In this document: positions 43,508-51,426 of the stretch, in pieces
Position numbering within the stretch: the stretch's first letter is position 1
Layout: each line of letters begins with the position of its first letter
NCBI RefSeq assembly: GCF_001547995.1
Contig: NZ_AP014690.1
Location: forward strand, 2,167,001 to 2,231,000
Origin: Asaia bogorensis NBRC 16594
GTDB taxonomy: Bacteria; Pseudomonadota; Alphaproteobacteria; Acetobacterales; Acetobacteraceae
Length of the DNA: 64,000 nucleotides
Direction of reading: 5' to 3'
The notes under the pieces: generated by a model
Databases searched by the model: none
Told to the model about the DNA's origin: nothing
Seen by the model: the letters and a program-made list of their open reading frames with translations, nothing else
Translations under genes and position numbers: made by a program

Positions 43508-43861
43508 ATGGCGCGTCTCTCCCCCCTGCCCCGACAAAGATCGGTCATCACCGGCAATTATCTTCCTGTGCCTAGACCACCGGCGCAGGAAACGGTCGTT
43601 CTGTGCCCGGTCTGCCGCGGCAAGATGCAGCGCACGGATGAAGAATGCCCTACCTGCCATGCCCAGCGTCATTTCGGCCCCACTCGTCGAGAGACAATTG
43701 TCAGCACGCTGATCGGACTCATTGCGGCTCCTGCCCTGTCCCTCCTGCTGATACGTCCTTCCGGCTGGACATTCGCCTTTGCTGTGGCAGGTCTGCTGGC
43801 CGGTTTCTTTGTGGCGCATAGCCGCCACACCGGCGATCGCTGGTTGCGTGATCCGCGCTGA
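43508..43861 (+). CDS. Small zinc-ribbon membrane protein
   Basis: A 117-residue protein. A short basic head is followed by a four-cysteine zinc ribbon (C33, C36, C47, C50 in CPVCRGKMQRTDEECPTC) and two transmembrane helices (TLIGLIAAPALSLLLI, FAFAVAGLLAGFFVAH). The frame extends upstream to a TTG at 43472; the ATG at 43508 is my choice but neither has a clear ribosome-binding site. Function unknown. It lies 64 nt before lptF on the same strand. Confidence 0.55.
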   Translation: MARLSPLPRQRSVITGNYLPVPRPPAQETVVLCPVCRGKMQRTDEECPTCHAQRHFGPTRRETIVSTLIGLIAAPALSLLLIRPSGWTFAFAVAGLLAGFFVAHSRHTGDRWLRDPR

Positions 43862-43925
43862 TCCTGAACATTCGTAACAAGATGCAGCTTTCGGCACGTC
43901 CGGCGAAACGCTAAGGGCAATACTC

Positions 43926-45077
43926 ATGTCTGCTTCGGCTTCACGCTCCAAACAACGCTCTCTCCTGCTGCTGCGAGAACGCTATATCCTGCGTCAGCTT
44001 TTCCTTGGGCTGGTGGGCATTACCAGTGGTGCCATTGCGCTCATCTGGCTTATGCAGTCGTTGCGCTTCGTATCACTTGTCGTGGATCGTGGCCTGTCGC
44101 TGCGCGTGTTCATTCAGCTCACCTCTCTGATGATCCCCTCTTTCCTCGCGGTCATCCTGCCAATCACGACCTTCCTTGTCGTGCTGTTCGGTTATCAGCG
44201 TATGTCGGGCGATCGTGAGCTCACGGTCATGCAGGCAGCGGGGCTTTCGCCTTTCCAGCTGGCGCGGCCAGCCATGGCCTGTGCCCTGATCACGACCGTT
44301 ATTGGGTATATTCTCAACCTGTGGCTTGTCCCGGTCTCCTACCACGCCTTCAGGCGCTACGAATTCGAGATCCGCAATCGTATGGCGGCCTTCCTGCTTC
44401 AGGATGGTGTGTTTGCTCAGCTCTCGAAAGACATGACCGTCTATGTGCGCACGCGCGACCGTGACGGGGAAATGCACGGTGTGTTTGTGGAGGATGACCG
44501 TCAGCCTGAGGCGCGCGCAACGATCATTGCTGAACGTGGAACAATGGTGGTGGTCGATAACCAGCCGCGCGTGGTGCTCTTCAATGGCTCCCGCCAAGAG
44601 ATCGATCACCATACGGGGCGGCTCAACGTCCTGACCTTCACGCGGAATTCGATCGATCTTTCCAGCAGCAAACAGGCCGATACCGAAGTGCGCGACGCTT
44701 CCGAAATGTCTCTCCCCGAGCTCTTCCACCCTGACCCGCGCTATGTCTCGCAGCGTGACTGGGGCAAGTTCGCGGTGGAAGGGTGGAGGCGTCTGACCTC
44801 CCCCCTCACCACCCTGTCTTTCAGCATGATCGCGCTCGTTGCCGTGCTGAGCGGTGCGTTCTCCCGCCACGGCAACATCAAACGCCCATTGGCCGCCATT
44901 CTCTCCGTTGTGGGGCTGATGGCCATGTCCCTCATGCTGCAAAATCTGGCAGGCCGAAATCTCGGTCTTGTCCCGCTTCTCTGGGGCGTAGCGATACTGC
45001 CTGCCATTGGCTGCGCGGTATGGCTCTTCCTGCCCAGAGGGCTGAATTCCGGCCGGAAGACATCTCATGGCGCGTAA
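43926..45077 (+). CDS. lptF: LPS export ABC transporter permease LptF
   Basis: A 383-residue inner-membrane subunit of the LptB2FG complex that extracts lipopolysaccharide and feeds it to LptC/LptA. Helices at both ends flank a periplasmic beta-jellyroll domain (about 130-270). The coupling-helix motif RMSGDRELTVMQAAGLSPFQ is conserved. The order lptF-lptG-lptD-surA-rsmA forms an overlapping operon. LptF versus LptG is assigned by order and by RERYILRQLF at the N-terminus. Confidence 0.92.
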   Translation: MSASASRSKQRSLLLLRERYILRQLFLGLVGITSGAIALIWLMQSLRFVSLVVDRGLSLRVFIQLTSLMIPSFLAVILPITTFLVVLFGYQRMSGDRELTVMQAAGLSPFQLARPAMACALITTVIGYILNLWLVPVSYHAFRRYEFEIRNRMAAFLLQDGVFAQLSKDMTVYVRTRDRDGEMHGVFVEDDRQPEARATIIAERGTMVVVDNQPRVVLFNGSRQEIDHHTGRLNVLTFTRNSIDLSSSKQADTEVRDASEMSLPELFHPDPRYVSQRDWGKFAVEGWRRLTSPLTTLSFSMIALVAVLSGAFSRHGNIKRPLAAILSVVGLMAMSLMLQNLAGRNLGLVPLLWGVAILPAIGCAVWLFLPRGLNSGRKTSHGA

Positions 45078-46218
45078 TACCCTGGCCCTGTTCCGCGGCA
45101 CCTCGGCCGGGGTGTCGGTCACGCTCTCGGTCTATATCTCGCGCATTTTCACGCTGTTCTCGCTGGCAATGATCGCCGCGCTGACAGGGCTCGTCTCCCT
45201 GTTCGATTTCATCGATCTTCTGCGGCGTGTCGCCACCAAACCCGATGTCCCGACGAGCCTGGTGACCGAAATTGCCGGGCTACATGTGCCATATTTCATG
45301 ATCATGATCATGCCGTTTGGTATCCTGCTGGGGGGTATCGTGTGCTTCTGGCGCCTGACGCGCTCGTCCGAGCTGATTGTTGCCCGTGCAGCGGGCATCT
45401 CGGCCTGGCAGTTTCTTGCGGCACCCCTGGCCTGCGCCATTCTGATGGGCGCTTTCGGGACGATGGCGCTCTCACCGCTTTCCTCCTCCATGTTCCGCAA
45501 GGCGGAGTTGCTGGACGAGGCCTATCTGAAGACCGGGGGGGGACCACTCTCCCTTAATGGCGGTGCGCTATGGCTGCGCCAGCTCGATGATGAGCAGGGC
45601 GGACAGGGTGTTGCTATCCTGCACGCGCGTCACGTCTTTCTGCGGGACCGCAAATTGCAGATCAACGACATCAGCATCTTCCGCCTCGACGCGCGCGATC
45701 AGCTTGTCATCCGTATCGAGGCCCCTCGCGGCGAACTGGTGGAAGGTGCGTGGAAGCTGGAAAATGCTGCGACAGTCAGGCCGAACCACTTGCCGATCCA
45801 TATCGGCGATTATCTTCTGCCGACCAATCTCTCGCTGCGTCGCGTCGAGCAGAGCTTTGCGTCGCCCGATACATTGTCCGTCTGGACGCTGCCGGGTTTC
45901 ATCCATCTCCTCGAGCGGTCTGGTTTTTCCTCCATCCGGCATCGACTGCACTTCCAGACTCTGTTAGCTCTTCCGATCCTGTGCGGTACAATGGCACTCG
46001 TCTCTGCCGGCTTCTCGATGCGCCCTACCCGGCGCGGCGGTGTGGCCCGGATGCTGGGCTCGGGAATCGCGGCGGGCTTCGCGCTTTTCACCATCTCGAA
46101 GGTGGCGGCGCAATTTGGTGAATCCGGTGCGTTGCCGCCTGTCATGGCGGCATGGGCACCGACTGGCGCGGGTCTCTGCTTGGCGGTAGCCTTGCTTCTG
46201 CATCTGGAGGATGGTTGA
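45067..46218 (+). CDS. lptG: LPS export ABC transporter permease LptG
   Basis: A 383-residue partner of LptF with the same architecture: N-terminal helices (LSVYISRIFTLFSLAMIAALTGLVSLFDFIDLLRR), coupling helix RLTRSSELIVARAAGISAWQ, periplasmic jellyroll (about 140-270, LWLRQLDDEQGGQGVAI) and C-terminal helices. The gene overlaps lptF by 11 nt and its stop overlaps the lptD start (TGATG). Confidence 0.93.
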   Translation: MARNTLALFRGTSAGVSVTLSVYISRIFTLFSLAMIAALTGLVSLFDFIDLLRRVATKPDVPTSLVTEIAGLHVPYFMIMIMPFGILLGGIVCFWRLTRSSELIVARAAGISAWQFLAAPLACAILMGAFGTMALSPLSSSMFRKAELLDEAYLKTGGGPLSLNGGALWLRQLDDEQGGQGVAILHARHVFLRDRKLQINDISIFRLDARDQLVIRIEAPRGELVEGAWKLENAATVRPNHLPIHIGDYLLPTNLSLRRVEQSFASPDTLSVWTLPGFIHLLERSGFSSIRHRLHFQTLLALPILCGTMALVSAGFSMRPTRRGGVARMLGSGIAAGFALFTISKVAAQFGESGALPPVMAAWAPTGAGLCLAVALLLHLEDG

Positions 46219-48530
46219 TGTCGAAACGGCGCGTTGCGCATCACAGGCGCAGGTCATGGCTTGCTGCCTCCATGCTGGCGGGCACGGCGACATTCGGTGC
46301 CGTTCCTGAGGCGGATGCAACCATGCAGCGCCAGGCGGGGCCGAAAGTTGCCGTTGGCAAGCCGTCTTCACAGTCCGATCCTGTCACCTATCTTGCCGAT
46401 AACGAGAGCTACACCCGCAGCGGTGTGGCAACCTGGACAGGCAATGTGCAGGTCTGGCAGGGCGAGCACGCACTTCGCGCCGACAAGATCGTGTTCGACC
46501 GTAATACCGGTGTCCTGACGGCCACAGGTCACGTTGCAATGGTCGAGCCCGATGGCAGCACCAGCTTCGCGGACTATGTCGAGCTCAGCAACGGCATGCA
46601 TGATGGCATTGCACGCGGCATTTTCCTGCGCATGGAAGACAATGCCAAGCTTGCAGCCAATGGCATGAGGCGCACCAACGGCAAGATCAATGACATGGCG
46701 AAGGCCGTTTATACGGCCTGCCAGATCTGCGCCAAGGATCCCTCACGCCCGCCCTTCTGGCAGTTGCGCGCCTATAATGCGACCCAGGATGCCGAACACA
46801 AACGCATCGAATTCAGCCACGCCTATCTGGACATGTTCGGACTGCCGATCATGTACCTGCCTCTGTTTTCAATGACGGACCCCAGCGTGAAGCGTCAGAG
46901 CGGCTTCCTGATCCCGGGGATCAACCCGCATGACCGTTATCTGGGCACCTATTTTACCATCCCCTATTTCTGGGCGATTGATGACCAGCAGGATCTGACC
47001 GTCCAGGGGCTTGTCTCGACCCGCACAGGACCGCAGATTAGCGGGCAGTATCGAAACCAGCTCAATTTCGGCAAGATCAACTTCACGGGCGGCGTGGCCT
47101 ACAGCACCCATAAGGAAGGCAGCTACGTCAACACGTTCGGCAATACGGTTGATGGCACGAACGACAATGGCATCCAGGGCTATGTCCGTGGCAATGCTAT
47201 TTTCGATATCGACGATCACTGGCGCGCTGGCGCAAACGTCAATCTTGCCTCTTCGGCCAACTACATGCGTGACTATCGCATCACAGGCTACGGCAACGAA
47301 ACACTGCAATCGACAGCCTATATCGATGGCTTCGGCGTGGGCTCCTACACGCGTCTCGACGGGCAGTTCTATCAGGGCCTGAACCAGGGCGTTATCCGCA
47401 ACTCGAATCTGCCTTTCGTTCTGCCGCGCTTTACCTATGCGTTTCAAGGTGAGACGGATCCGCTGGGTGGCACATTCTCGCTCAGCACAAACGACTTCAA
47501 CGTCTATCGCCCCGAGGGAACACGCGATCAGCGCGGGCAGATCCAGATGAACTGGAACCGGCCATTCCACAATGTGCTGGGCCAGATCTGGCTGCTGACA
47601 GCGCGTCTTGACGCCACAGTATATAATGCCAGCCACATGACTGAGCAGCCAACCTATTATACCGACACTGGCACGCATACGACAGGTTTCGTGCTTCCCA
47701 CCGTCGCCTTGAAGATGAACTGGCCCTTCATGCGCAGCTTTGCACATGGTCACGGCTCTCAGGTGCTTGAGCCCATCGTGCAGGCGATTGCCGCACCCAA
47801 TATGGGCAATAGTGCCACGCGCATGATCCCCAACGAAGATTCGCTGCAATACGAGTTCACGGACAGCACCTTGTTCGCGCTGAACCGCTATACCGGCACC
47901 GACCGTCTGGATGGCGGCCTGCGCGGCAATATCGGTGTGCATGGCAACTGGACGTGGCGTGGCCATGTCGTGGATTTTCTGGTGGGTGAGAGCATCCAGC
48001 AGCACGTTACCCAGAACCGCATCCCCTATTCGGGCCTGTCGCATCACCTCTCGTCACCCGTGGCACGTGTGCGCGTCAGCCCCAACCGCTATCTCGATCT
48101 GACGGCCCGTGGCCGCTATGACCCCTATCGCAAGAGCTTCGATTATGGCGAGGGACTGGTCAGTGTCGGTGTGCCCATATTCCATGTGAATGCCGGGTAT
48201 ATCTATGAGCCTGTCACGCCCTATTACTTCTATGCGACGAACTATCGACTGAATGGTCCGACGCAGGTCTATTATACAAAGACAAACGAAGTAACAGCGG
48301 GCGTCTCGACGGCCTATAAACAATACCACGCTTCGATCTATGGTCGCCGTTCGCTGTCACGCAAGGAGTTTGTCAGCCTGGGTGGCGATATCGGCTACTC
48401 CAATGACTGCTTCGGCTTGGACATCCTTGCGATCAAGCAATATACCTCGATCGGTGGCCAGCAGCGTAATACGACGGTGCTGTTCAATCTCACCTTCAAG
48501 ACAATCGGTACCTTCGGAATCAATGGCTGA
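46218..48530 (+). CDS. lptD: LPS-assembly outer-membrane protein LptD
   Basis: A 770-residue outer-membrane beta barrel that inserts lipopolysaccharide in the outer leaflet together with LptE. Signal peptide, an OstA/LptA-like jellyroll (about 55-165: TYLADNESYTRSGVATWTGNV, LTATGHVAMVEPDG), then the barrel. Cysteines C168 and C171 (TACQICAKD) and one near residue 731 (SNDCFGLD) are candidates for inter-domain disulfides; the arrangement differs from E. coli, which has a pair at each place. ATG at 46218 overlaps the lptG stop. Confidence 0.93.
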   Translation: MSKRRVAHHRRRSWLAASMLAGTATFGAVPEADATMQRQAGPKVAVGKPSSQSDPVTYLADNESYTRSGVATWTGNVQVWQGEHALRADKIVFDRNTGVLTATGHVAMVEPDGSTSFADYVELSNGMHDGIARGIFLRMEDNAKLAANGMRRTNGKINDMAKAVYTACQICAKDPSRPPFWQLRAYNATQDAEHKRIEFSHAYLDMFGLPIMYLPLFSMTDPSVKRQSGFLIPGINPHDRYLGTYFTIPYFWAIDDQQDLTVQGLVSTRTGPQISGQYRNQLNFGKINFTGGVAYSTHKEGSYVNTFGNTVDGTNDNGIQGYVRGNAIFDIDDHWRAGANVNLASSANYMRDYRITGYGNETLQSTAYIDGFGVGSYTRLDGQFYQGLNQGVIRNSNLPFVLPRFTYAFQGETDPLGGTFSLSTNDFNVYRPEGTRDQRGQIQMNWNRPFHNVLGQIWLLTARLDATVYNASHMTEQPTYYTDTGTHTTGFVLPTVALKMNWPFMRSFAHGHGSQVLEPIVQAIAAPNMGNSATRMIPNEDSLQYEFTDSTLFALNRYTGTDRLDGGLRGNIGVHGNWTWRGHVVDFLVGESIQQHVTQNRIPYSGLSHHLSSPVARVRVSPNRYLDLTARGRYDPYRKSFDYGEGLVSVGVPIFHVNAGYIYEPVTPYYFYATNYRLNGPTQVYYTKTNEVTAGVSTAYKQYHASIYGRRSLSRKEFVSLGGDIGYSNDCFGLDILAIKQYTSIGGQQRNTTVLFNLTFKTIGTFGING

Positions 48531-50070
48531 CGGACGCGCAATGACCCTTACCGCCCCCTTCCTCCGGGCTGCCCCGCAATCCGGCGCTGCCCGGCCCCTG
48601 CGTGCGATACTTATGGGCTTTGCCACCTGCCTCGTCCTGCCTGCTCTGACAGCAGAGGCGGCGACCCCGCATCACGCCACCCATGCCCGCCCGGGCCATG
48701 GCAGCGTCGCACCGGCGGCCAATCCGCCGGAAGATGCCATTCTGGGAACGATCAACGGTCAGGTTCTGACCGAGCGCGACGTCGATAACCGCGGCAAGCT
48801 TTTTGCACTTTCCACGGGGCTGAATATCAGCGCCGACCTGATGCAGCGCCTGCGCCCGCAGATCATTCGTCAGCTGGTCGATGAGCGCATCAAGACGCAG
48901 GAAATTCTCAAGCGTCACATCAATGTCGAACCGCAGCAGATCGCCCAGGCCATCAACAACATCGAATCCCGCAATGGCATGCCCAAGAATGCCCTGCGTG
49001 ACCGACTGGCGCAGGATGGTGTATCGCTCACCACCCTGATCGACCAGATTCGCGTGCAGATCGGCTGGATGCAGGTGCTTCGCGAAGAGATTTCGGGACG
49101 CGGCCGCATCACGGCGCGTGAGATATCTCAGCGTGAGGAGGCCCTTCGTGCCGAGGAAGGCCGCGCCCAGTACAATGTGAGCGAGATCTTCATTCCGGTC
49201 GCCGATCCGCGCCATTCGGAAACCGAGCTGGAGTTCACCAAGACAATCATCACACAGCTGCGCAACGGGGCGCCTTTCCCTATCGTCGCAGCGCAGTTCT
49301 CGCAGGCCCAGACCGCGCTTGACGGCGGAACAATGGGCTGGGTGCAGGAAGACAGTCTCGACCCGCCGGTTGTCGAGATCGTGCGCCAGATGCCCATCGG
49401 GGCCATTTCGAACCCGGTGAAGGTGGCGGGCGGCTACGTGATCGTCACGGTCAACGGCAAGCGCACCATCGGCCATCAGAACGTCACGATGATCACGGTA
49501 CGTCAGGCCTTCTTCCCCTTCTCCTCACCACTCAACCCACAGGCGCCGACGGATCAGCAGAAGCTGACCCTTCAGAAAGCCACGGCAGCCGCACAATCCG
49601 TGCATGGCTGTGAGTCGATGGAGGCGCTCAATCGCTCTCTGGGTGAGAAGCATCCTTCCGATCCGGGCGGTCAGCTCGTCCTTGAGCGTCTGAATCCGCA
49701 GATGCGTCAGGTACTGGCCGATCTGCCCGTCGGGCAGTCGAGCCGCCCGCTTGTCTCCTCTGATGGTATCGCGCTGCTGACAGTCTGCACCAAGGGACAG
49801 AAGAATATTGCCCAGCAGAGCCCGAGTGAGATTGCCGACAGCCTGATGAATGAGCGCGTCGAACAGGCCTCGCGTCAGCTCGAGCGTGATCTGGAGCGTC
49901 GCTCCGTCATCGAGATGCGCAAGGACGACAAGACCGCTTCGGCCAAGGCAAGCGATGACGCTGCTGCCGATGATGAGGCCCCCGCCAAGCCTGCCCATCA
50001 CGGGTCGGAACAAGGCGGTGCGGCACAGGGTGGCAAGCCCCACGGCAAGCCAGTTTCGGACCAGGGATGA
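48523..50070 (+). CDS. surA: Periplasmic chaperone/peptidyl-prolyl isomerase SurA
   Basis: About 515 residues: signal peptide (ILMGFATCLVLPALTAEA), SurA N-terminal chaperone domain (ILGTINGQVLTERDVDNR...IIRQLVDERIKTQEILKRH, about 80-200), one clear parvulin/PpiC domain (YNVSEIFIPV...AQFSQAQTALDGGTMGWV), and a second, degenerate PpiC-like part. The tail (last 60 residues) is charged and His/Gly-rich. SurA escorts outer-membrane proteins including LptD, encoded just upstream. The start may be ATG 48523, overlapping the lptD stop, or ATG 48541. The usual pdxA between surA and rsmA is absent. Confidence 0.9.
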   Translation: MADGRAMTLTAPFLRAAPQSGAARPLRAILMGFATCLVLPALTAEAATPHHATHARPGHGSVAPAANPPEDAILGTINGQVLTERDVDNRGKLFALSTGLNISADLMQRLRPQIIRQLVDERIKTQEILKRHINVEPQQIAQAINNIESRNGMPKNALRDRLAQDGVSLTTLIDQIRVQIGWMQVLREEISGRGRITAREISQREEALRAEEGRAQYNVSEIFIPVADPRHSETELEFTKTIITQLRNGAPFPIVAAQFSQAQTALDGGTMGWVQEDSLDPPVVEIVRQMPIGAISNPVKVAGGYVIVTVNGKRTIGHQNVTMITVRQAFFPFSSPLNPQAPTDQQKLTLQKATAAAQSVHGCESMEALNRSLGEKHPSDPGGQLVLERLNPQMRQVLADLPVGQSSRPLVSSDGIALLTVCTKGQKNIAQQSPSEIADSLMNERVEQASRQLERDLERRSVIEMRKDDKTASAKASDDAAADDEAPAKPAHHGSEQGGAAQGGKPHGKPVSDQG

Positions 50071-50885
50071 CCCTTCCATCCCTGCGTGACGCAATCCGGA
50101 TTCATGGTCTGGATGCGAAGAAATCCTTCGGTCAGCATTTTCTTCTCGATCCGGGAATCGTTGCCCGGATCGCCGCACTGGCTGGCGACATGGCTGGACG
50201 GCAAGTGGTCGAGATCGGCCCCGGTCCCGGTGGCCTGACACGCGCCCTGCTGGATACGAAAGCCGATGCGGTGCATGCGGTCGAGATCGATCAGCGTGCC
50301 TGGCCCCTGCTGGATGAACTTGTCGCCCACGCCCAAGGCAGGCTGCATCTGATCAAGGCGGATGCCACGTCTCTGGACTGCGCCACGCTATGCCCCGCGC
50401 CACGCAAGATCGTGGCCAACTTGCCCTATAATGTCGGCACGCCTCTTCTGGTCGCATGGTTACGTCAGGCAGCGTCCTGGGAGCGCATGACGCTCATGTT
50501 CCAGCTTGAGGTGGCCGAGCGTATCTGTGCCGCGCCCGATACCGGTGCGTATGGCCGACTGGGTGTGCTGGCGCAGTGGTGCGCAACCTGCAATGTCGTC
50601 ATGAAAGTCCCTGCGGGTGCTTTCTCGCCCCCGCCCAAGGTAGAGTCGGCTGTGGTCGATATCGTCCCGAAGCCCATCCAGCCTTCAGCCTCGATGTTCA
50701 AGGCGATGGAGCATGTGACGCATCTCGCCTTCGGGCAGAGAAGAAAGATGCTTCGTGCCTCGTTGCGTCCCATTGGCGGCGAGGCCCTGCTTGAAAGGGC
50801 AGGAATCATCGCGACGAGGCGGGCCGAGACACTGTCGATCGACGAGTTTGCCACGCTTGCAAAACTGGTCTGCAAAGAGGGCTGA
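50067..50885 (+). CDS. rsmA: 16S rRNA (adenine1518-N6/adenine1519-N6)-dimethyltransferase
   Basis: A 272-residue cytoplasmic enzyme that dimethylates two adenines of the 16S rRNA 3' hairpin. SAM-binding motif VVEIGPGPGGLTRALL, catalytic NLPYNVGTPLL, KKSFGQHFLLD at the N-terminus, and the C-terminal FGQRRKMLRASL are diagnostic. The ATG overlaps the surA stop (ATGA). Probably the last gene of the lpt operon. Confidence 0.96.
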   Translation: MTLPSLRDAIRIHGLDAKKSFGQHFLLDPGIVARIAALAGDMAGRQVVEIGPGPGGLTRALLDTKADAVHAVEIDQRAWPLLDELVAHAQGRLHLIKADATSLDCATLCPAPRKIVANLPYNVGTPLLVAWLRQAASWERMTLMFQLEVAERICAAPDTGAYGRLGVLAQWCATCNVVMKVPAGAFSPPPKVESAVVDIVPKPIQPSASMFKAMEHVTHLAFGQRRKMLRASLRPIGGEALLERAGIIATRRAETLSIDEFATLAKLVCKEG

Positions 50886-51051
50886 GCCGCGCTCAGTGCT
50901 TGCACTGGGCTGAGCGAACGCCCATACAGGGTAGACGCGGGTGCTTTTGGCCGGAAATGCGGGTGCATGTGGCGCCCGAAACAGATCCACGAGAGCATGT
51001 TTGCACGCATAATTCTTCTGCGTGGCCGCTATACTATCAAGGAGCCTTGCT

Positions 51052-51258
51052 ATGGCAACAGGCACCGTCAAGTGGTTCAACTCAACAAAGGGCTATGGCT
51101 TCATCAAGCCGGATGCCGGTGGCGACGATGTGTTCGTGCACATTTCTGCCGTTGAGAAGGCCAACCTCTCCTCCCTCAACGACGGCCAGGCGCTCTCCTA
51201 CGAGACCGAAGTCGGACGCAATGGCAAGACCTCGGCAGTAGCTCTCAAGCTCAGCTGA
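51052..51258 (+). CDS. cspA: Cold-shock domain protein (CspA family)
   Basis: A 68-residue single OB-fold RNA chaperone: MATGTVKWFNSTKGYGFIKP with RNP1 (KGYGFI) and RNP2 (VFVHIS), ending SAVALKLS. AAGGAG lies 8 nt before the ATG. An upstream in-frame ATG at 51022 would add ten residues not seen in the family. The 166-nt leader after rsmA includes a GCTCAGTGC/GCACTGGGC hairpin (50891-50910). Cold induction is not evident from sequence alone. Confidence 0.95.
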   Translation: MATGTVKWFNSTKGYGFIKPDAGGDDVFVHISAVEKANLSSLNDGQALSYETEVGRNGKTSAVALKLS

Positions 51259-51375
51259 ATCCAGCCGTTACAGGTGCCGGATTCCGGTAGAGGAAAGCGA
51301 ACAAAACCAGTCGGGCGCGCAAGAGCCTCCTTTGGTGACCGTTCACGTCTCGCCGGATCTGCCCTGTCTCTGCAC

Positions 51376-51396
51376 GGGGAGGACCATTTCCTCCCC
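51376..51396. other. Hairpin between convergent cspA and TonB-receptor genes
   Basis: GGGGAGGA / TCCTCCCC form a perfect 8-bp stem with a CCATT loop. It lies between two convergent stops; no T-run follows on either strand, so a terminator role is only suggested. Confidence 0.35.
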
Positions 51397-51426
51397 CTCG
51401 GGTGGCTCGGAGCCCCCGCGTTCCCC

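Noticed and set aside
44073-45122. 349-codon minus-strand frame opposite lptF
   Set aside because: Antisense to a well-supported permease gene; charged, repetitive translation.
46869-48047. 392-codon minus-strand frame inside lptD
   Set aside because: Antisense shadow of the LptD barrel; no ribosome-binding site or recognisable domain.
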